A DNA stretch of 64,000 nt from Chrysemys picta bellii (GCF_011386835.1 NC_088801.1:17532824-17596823), one strand, 5' to 3'; positions 25,704-37,475 are shown, counted from the first letter of the stretch. Notes: generated by a model not told the origin, from the sequence alone. Made by a program: numbers and translations.

Positions 25704-27285
25704 TTACCAATCAATCTTTTAGGTGAGACATGTGGGCACTAGCCCAGGGAACCTATGAAGTGACTCAGACCCACTTAGTTTTGATACAAATCTGAAACAC
25801 ACAATAGTTTCAAAAGCAAATGTGCACTCCGATGTATTTATAACATTTATCTATTAATCAAAATTAAAAGGTTTGAGAAGCTGGAGTAGAGGAAGAAGGG
25901 AATCATCATGTTTTGCATAATGCAATAATTCCTCTGAATTTAGGATGGAATCCTGGCCCAATTAATATCAACATCAAAACCCCCATTAACTTCAACAGGG
26001 CCAGGATGTTACCCTTAGAAACCAACATACTGCTGATTGTGTTCATTGGGCTTTTGTACAGCAATAAAAATGATTAAGGCACTGGCTTATGTGGAGAAAG
26101 GTTAACAAAGCTGTACATTGTTGTTTTAAACAATTACAAGAGGAGGAAGGGATGGGAGAGCATAACTATCTACACGTATTTGAGAGATGTATACAAACAT
26201 CAAAGACAATGAGGAATTGATTAGGGTTCGTACAATGAGGTTAAACAGAAAAAAAAGGGGGGGAAAAAGACAGTGAGTAGTTGGAGAAAACTATGTATAG
26301 TGAAATCCAATATAGACTCTGGTATCATCTTCCAAGGGAATTGGTCAAATACTTGTGATATTAAAAATGAGACAGGATAATGGACAATAAAATATACTAT
26401 AGGGAACAGTGTTACACTGACAGGGTGGATGACAGACCCTAATAGGATTTTTCCATCTCTTTCTTCTACAATTCTCTTTTACTGCGTTGTAGTGGCTGAT
26501 CTATATTAGGGCGAGAGCTTAGCTTTGGAAAAATATAAATAACAGCCTCTCCCTTTCCCCCCAGCAGTCAGCTGCTGCAGTGCCTTACTTCAACTTCTCT
26601 GTAAGAGCCCTGGCTGTCACAGACTAACTTCCATTCTTGCCATCTGCCAGAAACTTAATAAAAATGTAAATTTTAAAACGCTCATGAAACTCCTAGTTAG
26701 AGGTTGATAACTCTTCTGTTTTTATGTCATCCTACTGATCTCTTTAACGACTCTGCACTCAGTTATTTCAAATGACACAAAACAGAAATGTAGACGATAT
26801 GGCAGACTACCATTAACAATAACACTAAGGTAATGGAGAGAGAGTACAAGGAGGGGATGGAGGGAAACAGAGGTTAAGTTTTTATTTATTTTAAATTTCA
26901 AAGGTCACTCACCCACTGTTGTTTGAGGGACATTTGTATGCCTTGTGGTGGTGGTCACATTAGCATGAGATAATGCAATCTCTCTTTCTTGTGGAAGCAA
27001 TGGCTGCCAGTTACTCTTATCTGATGTGACTGTTTTCCAAGGTGCTTTTTCAGGGGTAAAAACTACACCCTACAACACACGATTAGGAAAACAACAACAT
27101 ACACATATTTACACTAAGCATAATGGCAGTCTCCTGTTTCTTAGGAAGGTGGAAAGGGAAAAGTGTGGTACCAGCATGAAAGTCAAAAACTCCTTGGACT
27201 TGTTCACACTATCTGTTGAAGTCACTCGCCTGTAACTGACCAGATGATCAAGACCCCAAGTTCTTAACCAGCTCTGTCAAACTAA
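25704..27285. other. AT-rich non-coding stretch
   Basis: No gene supported. Runs of A and G near 26,250-26,270 and mixed-complexity sequence; nothing recognised. Confidence 0.4.
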
Positions 27286-27289
27286 GTGT

Positions 27290-27432
27290 GTTACCTAGGA
27301 CAAATCACTAATTTTCCCTGCCTCAGTTTCCTCTCCTGTAATGTGATGATAATAATACATCTCATATAGGGTAGTTTAAGGATTAGTTCATTTTTGTCAG
27401 TGTCTTTGATGAAATATGCTCTGCAAATGCTG
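27290..27432 (+). repeat. MIR-like SINE
   Basis: In order: 'aggacaaatcacta', 'ccctgcctcagtttcctctc', 'ctgtaatgtgatgataata', 'catctcatatagggtag' and a tail 'atatgctctgcaaatgctg'. This matches the order of the 3' two thirds of MIR (the tracts around 'cctcagtttcc', 'tgtaaaatgggga', 'ctacctcatagggt'). Old and diverged. Confidence 0.7.
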
Positions 27433-27442
27433 TTGCTACATC

Positions 27443-27537
27443 ATAGATTCCAAGGCCAGAATGGACTTTTTCTGATCATCTATTCTGACCTCCTGCATAA
27501 CACAGACCATAGAACTCCCCCAAAATAAGGTATTGTT
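27443..27537 (-). mobile_element. CR1-type 3' end, antisense
   Basis: The plus strand has 'atagattccaaggccagaat', 'tgatcatctattctgacctc' and 'cataacacagaccatagaac', the reverse complement of reptilian CR1 3' tails. It directly follows the MIR-like SINE. Confidence 0.7.
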
Positions 27538-29170
27538 ATTCTTATCTAGCCACCATCTGGCTTCCCCACTGTCTTTTTTCCCAGCTATAGGTATGATTCT
27601 GCCTCCAGATTTCATACAAAGTAGACAGAAGGCCAAACTCAACCCTAATTTATACCTATGCCATTCCACTGAAGTAAATGAAGTTACATGGATGTAACTG
27701 GGAACAGAATTTGCCCCAATACATTGTGTATGTAAAGATTCTTCTAGATTTTCCACTCAAGGAAAATTTCATACACAAACAATATGGCAGAATAAAGAGC
27801 ACTTGCTTATCATTATTTAAAATGGTTGGTTGTAGGATCTCTCAGTAACAAAAGCTACAACCAAGGGTTAGATTGCAACTTTGACAACATAGCCATGCAA
27901 GGGAGCAAGAATCGTCCCGTGTCCCATATGTAGGCAATTCAGACTTGAATCTGAACATACGAGAATAAGCAGAGTCACTTGCCTGCTTACTCCCTTCCCA
28001 GAGCAGGTGGGTGGAGCGTGGGGCAGCACCTTGGCTCCACACTATTCACTGGCCAGAGTAGCTGAGCCAGTAGGGGACAGAGAGACTGTAGTAACTTACA
28101 GGTAGTACGGACTAGCTGTAAAATTCCTTTTCCTCCCCTCTCCCCCACACACACCCAAGAGAGCAAGGAAGAAGCCAGGGAGGAATTGTGACCCAAAGGT
28201 GTGTCTGAGTCACAATGCTTCCCATGGGTACCCCTGAGCGGTGCAGCTTATGCACTATATCTTGCCGAGGGCTGTGCCTAAAGTGAGACTCTAGCCCCTA
28301 AATTTTCAGTACTGGCTGGTTAAAGCTGTTTTTTTTTCTTGTGATGATGGAGAAGAAACACAATTCACTTGATTAAAGACTGGTAAATGGAACTGAGGAA
28401 ATTGTTTCCCATAAACATCATGATGTTAGATACACAACCAATAAAAACATGACAGAATTTGAGCTTTGGGGAAACTAATTAGTCTTGTATTAGTTTAATA
28501 GAAGAGAAATGTAAGGATTCTTGAGTGGAGAGACAAGGAGAATGGCCAGCCTGAGTCTTTCCATGGTGTTCTATTGTTGTTTTTCCTTGTCCAGTTCATT
28601 TTGCATTTTCCTTTGCTTGTACAGTTTTAAGACATAGTTATGGAACATCTTGGAACAGATGACATAAGGGAGAAATGTGTTTATTCAAGACACTCTTAGC
28701 CAGTTTACCCTTTAATAGTTTCCTTCAGTAGCAATTATTAACAGATGCTAAAATTCTTAGTGATTTAAGCTGATCTTTTAATATGTCATAATTTATAAAT
28801 GTTCCACAGATGTGAAATTTAGGACTTCTAGCACCAGTGTAATATGGGGAATTGGAAGGCTCGGAGTATTGGTAATTGAAATTTTAGCCTTTCATTTCTG
28901 GATCATGGTTTCAAATTCACACCAAGATGATAGTGAATGAAAGTCATTACCATCATCTGGCTGTTCAGTGACCTATATGAAACACTATAAATTGGTAGTG
29001 GACCGGTGTCTGATAATTAAAATACTCTGCACAAGCACAGTTGGCACTCTACAATTTTTTTCTTAACTCATCTATCCCTCCAGTTTATAAATGGAAAGTA
29101 TTCAGAAGTAATGAGATTTCAGATGTAAGAACTGGAAGGATACAGTACTTTTTGTAAATCCATAAACAAC
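27538..29170. other. Non-coding stretch, nothing recognised
   Basis: Short frames near 27,840-28,200 follow GC-richer sequence but show no coding features. The rest is AT-rich. Confidence 0.4.
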
Positions 29171-29177
29171 GTACCCC

Positions 29178-29245
29178 AGTTTGTAAAGCACTTTGAGATC
29201 CCCAGACAAATGGTGTTGTACATTGCCAAGGCAAAGTATTATACT
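29178..29245 (+). repeat. SINE/LINE 3'-tail-like fragment
   Basis: 'taaagcactttgagatcccc' followed by 'aaagtattat' matches the tail seen at 39,836-39,900 and, inverted, at 4,912-4,945. It is a short tail of an ancient MIR-like element. Confidence 0.4.
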
Positions 29246-29410
29246 GCAGACCAATACAAATATGTCTAGAGTACTATTTGATAAAACCTACACTAATGTG
29301 GGCCATATTAGGAGAGTTCATTGTCAACATTGCAGCAAATGTTATGAACTAGACTCCATAGATACCGTAAGATATTCCAGAAACATAGGAGGCATCTCAC
29401 TGAAGTAAAG

Positions 29411-30838
29411 TTGCAGGAACAGTACAAAACTGGCATCATAAAGTCTAAATGTCCAGATGGGCTAGGAGTAGTGACCATGAATGGGGGAGGTAACCTAGTG
29501 ACAGATGATGTGAAAAAAGCTGAAGTACTCAATGCTTTTTTTGCCTCGGTCTTCACAGACAAGTTCAGCTCTCAGACTGCTGCACTGGGCAGCACAATAT
29601 GGGGAGGAGGTGAGCAGCCCTCAGTGGTGAAAGAACAGGTTAAGGACTATTTAGAAAAGCTGGACATACACATGCAATACATCAGAGGGTGCTGAGGGAG
29701 TTGGCTGATGTGATTGTAGAGTCATTGGCCATTATCTTTGAAAACTTGTGGCGATCAGGGGAGGTCCCAGATGACTGGAAAAAGGCATATATAGTACCCA
29801 TCTTTTAAAAGGGAAGAAGAAGAATCTGAGGAACTACAGACTGATAAGCCTCACCTCAGTCCCTGGAAAAATCATGAAGTAGGTCCTCAAGGAAACCATT
29901 TTGAAGCACTTGGAGGAGAGGAAAGTGTTCAGGAACAGTCAACATGGATTCAACAAGGGCAAGTCATGCCTGACCAACCTGATTGCCTTCTATGATGAGA
30001 TAACTGGCTCTGTGGATATGGGGAAAGCAATAGACATGATATACCTTGACTTTAGCAAAGCTTTTGATATGGTTTCCCACAGTATTTTTGCCAGCAAGTT
30101 AAAGAAGTATGGATTGGATGAATGGACTATAAGGTGGATAGAAAGCTGTCTAGATTGTCAGGCTCAACGGGTAGTGGATCAACGACTCAATGTCTAGCTG
30201 GAAGCCGGTATCAAGCAGAGTGCCCCAGAGATCAGTCCTGGAGCCGGTTTTGTTCAACATCTTCATGAATGATCTGGATGATGGGATGGATTGCCCCCTC
30301 AGCAAGTTCACGGATGACACTAAACTAGGGGGAGAGGTAGATACGCTGGAGGGCAGGGATAGGGTCCAGAGTGACCTAGACAAGTTGGAGGATTGGGCCA
30401 AAAGAAATCTGATGAGGTTCAACAAGGACAAGTGCAGAGTCCTGCACTTAGGAAGGAAGAATCCCATGCACCACTACAGGCTGGGGATCAACTGGCTAAG
30501 CAGCAGTTCTGCAGAAAAGGACCTGGGGATTACAGTGGATGAGCAGCTGGATATGAATCAACAGTGCCCTTGTTGCCAAGAAGGCTAACGGCATATTGGG
30601 CTGCATTAGTAGGAATGTTGCCAGCAGATCAAGGGAAGTGATTATTCCCCTCTATTTGGCACTGGGGAGGCCACATCTGGAGTATTGAGTCCAGTTTGGG
30701 GCCCCCCACTACAGAAAGGATGTGGGCAAATTGGAGAGAGTCCAGCGGAGGGCAACGAAAATGATTATGCGTCTGGGACACATGACTTATGAGGAGAGGC
30801 CTGAGGGAACTGGGCTTATTTAGTTTGGAGAAGAGTGA
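29411..30838 (+). pseudogene. CR1 LINE reverse-transcriptase relic, 3'-interrupted
   Basis: Fragments of a CR1 ORF2 read in order on the plus strand: 'EVLNAFFASVFTDKF' (about 29,524), 'VPDDWKKAYIVPIF' (about 29,766), 'NSQHGFNKGKSC' (29,935), 'MIYLDFSKAFDMVSH' (30,037), '[11 protein letters not shown]' (30,253), the catalytic region '[11 protein letters not shown]' (30,301, the FADD box as FTDD) and '[15 protein letters not shown]'. These are the standard motif series of non-LTR reverse transcriptases. In-frame stops and frameshifts (for example after 'VPIF', at 29,880 and at 30,196) make it non-functional. The endonuclease part is missing, and the CR1 3' tail is absent because homology stops at about 30,838, where Gypsy sequence begins. 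Confidence 0.85.
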
Positions 30839-31645
30839 CTCTCCCGCCCCTGAATCTATCTGCACCGTTTTTTCAAAGCCCAAGTGACTAGCCAGTTGCT
30901 TTTAATGCTTGGATTAGAGTGTTTGAGAACTATGTCTTTGACAGAACTTTCTGAAACAAAAAAAACATGCTCTGCTTATTCACTGCCTTGGAGCAGAAGG
31001 GCAGCATATATTTTACAACCTTCCCTTTCTGGATGATAAATATTAGACTACACTTGCTGCATTAAAGAATTTTTTGTGACTAAAGTAAATATGGTAGCTG
31101 AACGCTACAAATTCTCCCAGCATGAAAAGAAACTAGGGGAAATTGACAGATCAGTATATTGCTGCTTTAAGGGAATTGAATGTGATTTTGGCAACACGGC
31201 AGACAAAATGATTTGAAATCAGCTTGGGGAGAAAAACAGTTGTGCCTCATATAAGTTGTGCTTACTACTTGAATGGGACCTGACCTTACAGAAAACCATA
31301 AGTATTGCTAATCACATTGAGTCAGCTATAGTGGAGGAGAAAATGTTGAGTCCAGGCCCAGCAGGTATGACCCAAGCCATGCAACCACTACAGACATGGA
31401 CTACAACAAGGAAGTCAAAAAATTACTATGCAAATGGGAGGTCACAGACCCAGCAACTTCAAAACACACAAGGAAAAGTAACTCACCACTGTGGATCTAC
31501 AGAACACACTGTGAACTACACAGGATGTCCTGCAAATGGAGCTCAGTGCAATCACTGCCAAAAGACCAGTTTGCTAAGCTATGCTGGAGCAAGCAGCCTA
31601 ATCAACAGGTACATGCAGCACTGGGCTTGGTGTTACTGTTTTGAG
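30839..31645 (+). pseudogene. Gypsy Gag-like remnant with zinc knuckle
   Basis: Fragments in shifting frames resemble the Gag of vertebrate Gypsy elements: 'PVAFNAWIRVFENY' (about 30,892), 'KEFFVTKVNMVAERYKFSQ' (about 31,064), 'CDFGNTADKM' (about 31,185) and 'LCLLLEWDLTLQKTISIANH' (31,256). A CX2H-type nucleic-acid-binding motif, 'HHCGSTEHTVNYTGCPANGA', at about 31,481 is a degraded zinc knuckle: its first cysteine is replaced by histidine. Frames break repeatedly, so no protein is made. The role in an intact element would be capsid assembly and RNA packaging. Confidence 0.7.
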
Positions 31646-31721
31646 TGTGGATGAAAGCAGATCCACACACATTGCGGATATAAAATAGTATGTACTGTTC
31701 ATGTTTCTGCTATAGCATGAG

Positions 31722-31850
31722 GGAAGCTGCAGGTGGTGGAATTAATGTTGGACACTAGCTTAACAGTTTCAATACTACCTGAATCGATTTATTTGCAATC
31801 GGACGTGTGCCACATGCTGAACCAAGCTTATGCTGAGTGTGGAACTTGAT
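31722..31850 (+). pseudogene. Gypsy aspartic protease stub
   Basis: The frame 'VVELMLDTSLTVSILPESIY' holds the catalytic DTG box as DTS, followed by the hydrophobic strand VSILP typical of retropepsins. The glycine after the catalytic aspartate-threonine pair is lost. The frame ends in a stop about 25 codons on. Confidence 0.65.
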
Positions 31851-32009
31851 AAACCACATTCCTGTGCTCTTTTGATACATACTCTGTACCAGTGGAATTC
31901 GATATCATCCATGGGGGTACTCCTATTGTAGGCAGATTTGTTTGCCACACTAAACATGCATGGGTAGTCAATGTGCATTGCTTCTGCCCCACCTGACACC
32001 ACTAAAACA

Positions 32010-32215
32010 CAAACTCCAGTCTCTGCTCTTAACAAGGATAGTGCAGAGGAAGCCATTTGTTGTACATTTGGATTTGTTCACAAAATTACACTTCGACCTA
32101 ATGGTACAACTTCTGTTGCACAGGTATCACATCTACCATTCTCAGCCAGGGATGTTGTATCACAAGAGCTTAAAAAATTAGTACGGGCTGGTTCTTTAGA
32201 ATCTGAATGATGGCC
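32010..32215 (+). pseudogene. Gypsy reverse transcriptase, N-terminal strip only
   Basis: 'PFSARDVVSQELKKLVRAGS' resembles the start of Gypsy reverse transcriptases, where '(R)LPxxxRxxVxxELxKLxxxGVI' leads into the fingers. A stop follows after 'LESE'. The palm, including the YxDD box, is absent, and the next homology 3' is integrase. Confidence 0.65.
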
Positions 32216-32280
32216 TGGCTTGACTCTCACCGCCATAACAATTCAAATCTACTTGCTTAGCCTGCCCAATTCAACAAAAA

Positions 32281-33509
32281 TTGCAGGAACTGCTGATGAC
32301 AAAATGGTCACAAAATCCCAAATGCCTTGACCCAGCTTTTCTCTCTTGCTTTAGAACATGCAACAAACTTTCTCTACAAGATGGATGCATGATACAAGGT
32401 ACTTACCAGCTGGTTGTGCCAGATGAACTGCAGCCAGAATTCATACACCTGGCACATGACACATCAAAGGATTGTAAAAATGAAACAGCACCTACGTATT
32501 ACTGGCTGGGAATGGATGCTCAAGCTGAAGCACCTATAAAAATGTGCATTACTTGCCAATTACATGACAAGATGGTGGTCATGCATGTGCCCCCATTACA
32601 ATCTGTTTCTCTTCCAGACGCAGTGAAGGAAAAGGTTGCCATCAGACAATGCGCCAAATGACTGTCGCTATATCACCTATATCAACTCCTTCAGTAAATG
32701 GCCAGAAGTGGCATTTATATTACAAGTTACCTCTGCTACAGTGATCAAGTTCTTGTCAAGTTCTTCCCTTTAGCAAGTAAGGGAACCTGAAAGAATTAGT
32801 ACTGGACCACAGAATGCAATTTGCCTCACTGGAATGTCAAACTTTTCTGGTAGAGAGGAATATTAGACACAGAAGATCATCCATGTATTACCCTCAAGCA
32901 AATGGAGAAACTGAACAATTCAACAGATATTTGAAAGACAGTCTGCAAAACAACAACATGTTGGCAAGAAAAGCACGGATGACCTTCACTACAGATTTCT
33001 TACAAGTCTATAGGGCTGTACACCATGCCACAACGCAAAGGTCATCTACTGAATTATTGCATCGATTACAGAGACCCACATCTGATATATCTGTGTAGCT
33101 GGATAGGAGATAAACAGTTCAACAGAAACAGCAAAAATATAAATATATACAGAAACATTGTGGGGCTGAGGAACTGAAAATTGAATTTGGTTCATTTGTA
33201 AGAGTATGAAAACCTGGAATCTTATGAAAAGGAGAACCCGGGTTCACGCTTCCATTAAAAATTGTTGCGGGGGTGGGGGGAGGAAAGGACTTTATACTTA
33301 CAAGCTGTCAGATGGTCAGGTATGAAATGCTGTTTATTCATCTTGCACCTGCACCAAGAGCAAAGCAAAGATGTTTCAGACCATCTAACTGGGGCCGATG
33401 ATTTTACTTTGCCACTGACAGTACAGGGTAACTGACAGAACATTGGGCCTGACAGACGCGCTATCAGAGTCAGACAGCTACCTGCATGGACTAGAGACTA
33501 TGTTATGTA
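32281..33509 (+). pseudogene. Gypsy integrase remnant
   Basis: The zinc-binding N-terminal part shows 'FIHLAHDTS' then 'TYYWLGMDAQAEAPIKMCITC' (HHCC-type; 32,434-32,561). The DDE core is broken by a frameshift, then continues with 'VLDHRMQFASLECQTFLVER' and 'RSSMYYPQANGETEQFNRYL' (about 32,798-32,937). In the latter, the catalytic glutamate-containing NGxxExFNR box is kept, but the second catalytic aspartate box TDNG has become LDHR. The C-terminal tail ends in 'RQLPAWTRDYVM' (about 33,474) before the polypurine tract. Stops at several points make it non-functional. Confidence 0.75.
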
Positions 33510-33685
33510 ATTACTAACGAAAAAGGAGATTAGTACTCAGTTATAATTAGAAGTTTAATTATAGTTACCTAACCATTTATTCTTAGTTATTGTTTATTTA
33601 TTTGCTAATTACTTAATTGGTGTTTATTAATATAGTAACAAGCTACTGTATTATTACTGTTGTTGTAAGATAGGGTTAGTTCTTA

Positions 33686-33698
33686 AGATGGGGGAAAT
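33686..33698 (+). promoter_or_regulatory. Polypurine tract of the Gypsy element
   Basis: AAGATGGGGGAAA sits directly before the TG start of the 3' LTR, the expected plus-strand primer site. Confidence 0.65.
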
Positions 33699-33923
33699 GT
33701 GGTATTGATAGATCCAGTATTGCATGCTGGGAGTTGTGGTCTTTGAGTTAATTTTTTCTTAACAGGAAGCAAGGAGTGTAAGTGTGTGAGTGTGTGTCAT
33801 GGCTGGAGTCAGGGACTACTATTGCAGCTGCTTCTGGAGCTGCCTGCTGGTTGTCTAAATAAAACCTCGTTGGATTTCACCCTTTCAGTCTCAATTTCTG
33901 GTACTCAAGACAAGGTGACAACA
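33699..33923 (+). mobile_element. 3' LTR of the Gypsy relic, 225 bp
   Basis: Starts TGTGGTATTG right after the polypurine tract and ends TGACAACA, so it has TG...CA termini. Contains 'gcatgctgggagttgtggtc' and an AATAAA signal at 33,858-33,863. The 5' partner is missing, so no TSD can be checked. Confidence 0.7.
33858..33863 (+). terminator. Gypsy LTR polyadenylation signal
   Basis: AATAAA, 60 bp before the LTR end; the usual place for the end of R. Confidence 0.6.
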
Positions 33924-34667
33924 CAGATTTCCATTGTCTTGGCTTCCTTCATACTACTTGTGGACTCCATCAGGCCCTATTTGGGGTTGTACATTGGTTT
34001 CATAAATGGGGGTGAGTGGGGAGCAACCCTTTTTTTTCTCATTACCTGTTTTCAAAATGTATGTTGGCCAAAAACCCCTCCAAGAAGTCCACATGTGGGC
34101 TGGATACATGGGTCTACCACATAGGAGGGGTAGAGGCTAGAGAGACACCTCACAGAGTGAGGGAGCAAGAAAGGCTGGGCACCCCCTCTGTGCCAGCAAC
34201 AAGAAGGAAGGGTCAGGAGGAGAGACCAGAGGGTTTGCAATTACAGCATCTACTGACCCAATCCCCCACTGCAGATGCCACTACAGCTGCTGGCTAGTGA
34301 ATAAATTCCACCTCGTCCATATCCACTGTGAAATACATGAGCATAAAATGAATCATGAGCGCAAATTTATTTCGTGATCATCATGAGCCATAGATGATAA
34401 TTCCTTTTGGTCATTCCAGAGCTCTATCATATTTAATCCAGTAAAGCAGGATGAGAAACTCATTCAGTGCCCCCATGAGTGCAAATTTCTCCAGAAGGGG
34501 TGAGAAAAGATGGGATCATGGCCACTTCCCCCTGCACATTAGTCCATAATGCTGACTGGGCATGCCATGAAGGAAGGACAGGTCCCAGCATCTCATGGTT
34601 TATCAAGGGTGCTTTCTGCAGGCAAGGGATCTGGGTGAAAATGTGTCCTTTCCAAGACATAATCCTT
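33924..34667. other. Non-coding stretch after the Gypsy LTR
   Basis: Mixed-complexity sequence with short frames lacking known motifs. The interrupted CR1 does not resume here, so the Gypsy-CR1 junction is not a simple clean insertion. Confidence 0.45.
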
Positions 34668-34675
34668 CCTGGAGC

Positions 34676-34932
34676 CAGGGCTGGCTCCAGGCACCAGCTT
34701 AACAAGCAGGTGCTTGGGGCGGCCAAGGGAGAGGGGCGGCACCTGCGGCAATTCGGGGGCGGCAGGTCCGTCACTCCCTCTAGCAGTGAAGGACCTGCTG
34801 CTGAACTGCCGCTGCCGATCGCAGCTCTTTTTCTTTTTTTTCCCCCCAATTGCCACCACCGATCGCGATCGCGGCTTTTCTTTTTTTTTTTTTTTTTTGC
34901 TTGGGGCGGCAGAAATGCTGGAGCTGGCCATG
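34676..34932 (+). mobile_element. 257-bp hAT-like MITE, family B (copy 1)
   Basis: Ends CAGGGCTGGCTCCAG and, in reverse complement, CATGGCCAGCTCCAG. Flanks CCTGGAGC (34,668-34,675) and CCTGGCGC (34,933-34,940) match at 7 of 8 positions, fitting an 8-bp hAT TSD. Inside are 'gcaggtgcttggggcggcc', GATCGCGATCGCGG and long T/C tracts. Same family as 46,728-46,979 in the opposite orientation. Frames of up to about 156 codons cross it, but none has a transposase motif. Confidence 0.75.
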
Positions 34933-34940
34933 CCTGGCGC

Positions 34941-36450
34941 TCCCCCTGACATTACACCACTATCAGTGTGGACCTGTGTCTATTGGGCCCAATGTGGCCC
35001 TAACAATACAACCAAAATTATTCAATCCTCCTAAAGAAGCCAGGAAAATTTGCAAGACAGAGGACAAAAATCACACAGATAAAATCAGATGGGACTTTAA
35101 CTTAACTGTTTTTCTCAACGGGTAATTTCTTTTGCACTCATGGCATATGATATTCTGTTGAATAACCTCAATTATTGTGCATTAGAAGCAGTAGATTCTA
35201 AGTGCAAGAGGAAAATTCATTCAAGCGTACATTTTCTAATCACAGTCTTTGTGTTACTTTTTCTTGGCCCAACAGTACATATAAACCTGTTAAATATTAA
35301 CAATAAAAACAAAAATCACAAATGTGTAAAAACAAAAACAAAAAAAGCCAACCACTGCCAACAAACCGAAGACACACGTGAATTGTCCAGAAAGACTTAG
35401 AAATTGGGGAGGGAAGGGGGAGGAGAAAGCAAATCATGCAGAAACTATTTAATCAAAGAGTAAAGACAATTATAACATCTGTTAAGCTTTTGTGTAGGTT
35501 ATAATTAGATGCTATGGAGGAGTAGCCTTTAAAGGGGTATCCTTTAACATCTGCTGTAAGGACAAACAACACCGCACAATAAATGACCCTCTAAATGCAA
35601 TCAGCAAAACATGAGCTGTGCAGAGTTCACACAAGCTGCATATAAAAGATTGAGGACAAAGTATTTTGCCAAGAGTCAATTCCTGCCGGACTTATTCAGG
35701 CAATATTCCCACTGGGGCATCCTGGAGGTTTGCCTATATAATGACTGCAAGTTTTGGACCCCAAATCAAATGCAAGCATGATTGTACCTCTGAAAAACAA
35801 TATTTTTCTCATTTGTATCATTGTCTTGAAAGCACATGCTATTGCTGTATATCACAGCCACTTAATGACTTATTGGAGCTGTATCTATAAACTTAGAACA
35901 GTTTCAAATACATTTTATCCACATGTTTATTTTAAAAACCAGGGAAGAATTTCAGTCTAATTAGTCCCATACATAACAGCATTGTGCTGTTAGAGTGAAG
36001 TGATTCTTATTTTAAAAAACTAATCATTCAGTAGCTTCCAAAATAAACCCCAAATTTTGCCCTTGAAAATGTCCATATGTTTTAAACAACATTACTCAGT
36101 GAAAATGTCAGTCTAGCAAGGAAATATTTTATTCAGTTTAACATGGCCCTCTACTGGCAAAAACAACCCCCCAAAATTTATCAGTGTGAACCATTTTGTA
36201 AAATTCCTGGAACTGAGTATTTATTATAAGCACATGTTATAGCCAAGTTATTTCATATCTTAAGAAGATACACCTGGGAGCTCTGGAAATGAGCAAAAGG
36301 AAAATATTGAAGGAGAAGCAATTGGGTCATTATTTTATCCCATCCAAAAGTTGCTTTGCCAGGAATACTACTTCCTTTACTCTGTAAATGCAACTCTGGA
36401 TATCAGTTCTACACTGAAGATAAAGACTAACTGAATAGAACAATTCATCG
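34941..36450. other. AT-rich non-coding stretch
   Basis: No gene supported. About 35,400-35,660 is evenly complex, lacks repeat hallmarks, and could be a conserved non-coding element. This is a guess that needs a cross-species alignment. Confidence 0.35.
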
Positions 36451-36577
36451 AGGGCCAGATTGTGAGACCCTTATTCATTTTGAGAAGTACCTTACTCCAT
36501 AAGTACCCCATTGATTTCAGTGAGACTATTTGTGGAGTATAGTATGGGTAGGGTTATCATAATCTGTCCCTAAGTGT
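36451..36577. repeat. Palindromic interspersed repeat
   Basis: Left end 'gggccagattgtgag' and right end 'ataatctgtccct' are inverted. The centre has 'accttactccataagtaccc' and 'tgtggagtatagtatggg', also inverted. Same family as 2,451-2,581. Confidence 0.5.
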
Positions 36578-37475
36578 GAGAAGGGCAAAGTATGAATGCT
36601 AATTACTAATAACAACCAGCTAAGTAGAGCTGTTTCTGCCTCTCTCCTTTCCCAAATATCCACCCTCTCAGTTCAGTGCTGCTGCAATTAAAGGCAAGCA
36701 ATGAAATTTGCCTCTATTGTTGCATGCAGTAATTAACTCTTCCTATTTGTATTATGTATGAGTGACAAAGAAACAAAAGGACATGGTGAACTGTTGGATT
36801 TAACAATGTAGATAAGGATGAATTATTATAATCAATTAGCGCAATCAAAGAAAATAATGTGTGATGAATTTGGTGCTGCACAGACCTATTGTATGTGCAC
36901 ACCATCCAAACCTAGGCTGGCTCTGGAAAAACAAACAGTATCATTTCGTGGCAAGCCTATCAAACATGCAGTTCAACAACAGCATTTGTTCTCTCGGCGT
37001 CTCAATGCTAATAGCCCATCTTTCAGCAACATAATGTTTATCCACTGTTTAAGTATCCAAGCTGCTTTTCACAGAGTTCACATCATCCATAGCCTATAGA
37101 CAATTTTACTGACAACTTTTAGCACCTTCTGCTGCAATACAAACCATATTAGCATGAATCACCTGAATGCAAGTCAAAGAAATCGCAGCGAGATTTCTAG
37201 GTAATTTTCAGATTATAGCAAGCCATTCCTCACCCTGAAAATACCTTGATTAATTTACACAACTATCAGGAAATATCTAAAGTAATCAAGGTTTCTGCAT
37301 ACCACACATCATTAGACACATGTGGATCAGGGCATTGTAGGCATTTATGGCTAATGTCCTATTTCTATTGTACCTGTATTTTATTGTATATAATAATATA
37401 AGCAGAGCTTACAATAAAACTGCATTTTAGAAGCTCCACACTTCCACAGCCAGATTAGCATTTTTGTTTTACCAT
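36578..37475. other. AT-rich non-coding stretch, low repeat content
   Basis: No repeat ends and no coding frame recognised. Even base composition and lack of decay signs make it a candidate for conserved non-coding DNA, without direct support. Confidence 0.35.

Larger units (their letters stand above)
30839..33923 (+). mobile_element. Ty3/Gypsy retrotransposon relic, 5'-truncated and internally deleted
   Basis: About 3.1 kb in pol order: Gag-like region, zinc knuckle, aspartic protease stub, start of reverse transcriptase, integrase, polypurine tract and 3' LTR. There is no 5' LTR: Gag homology begins directly at the edge of a CR1 element. Only about 75 bp separate the N-terminal reverse-transcriptase strip from RNase H end/integrase sequence, so the palm domain and nearly all of RNase H are gone. 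Many stops and frameshifts; defective. The motif style suits the vertebrate Gypsy group often labelled K02A2.6-like. Confidence 0.8.

Noticed and set aside
31256..33098. Functional Gypsy polyprotein
   Set aside because: Multiple stops, frameshifts, a lost DTG glycine, a lost TDNG box and a missing reverse-transcriptase palm.
34460..34952. Frames of 119-156 codons
   Set aside because: They run through the hAT-like MITE and its T/C tracts (poly-Phe and poly-Lys readings); no acceptor or domain.
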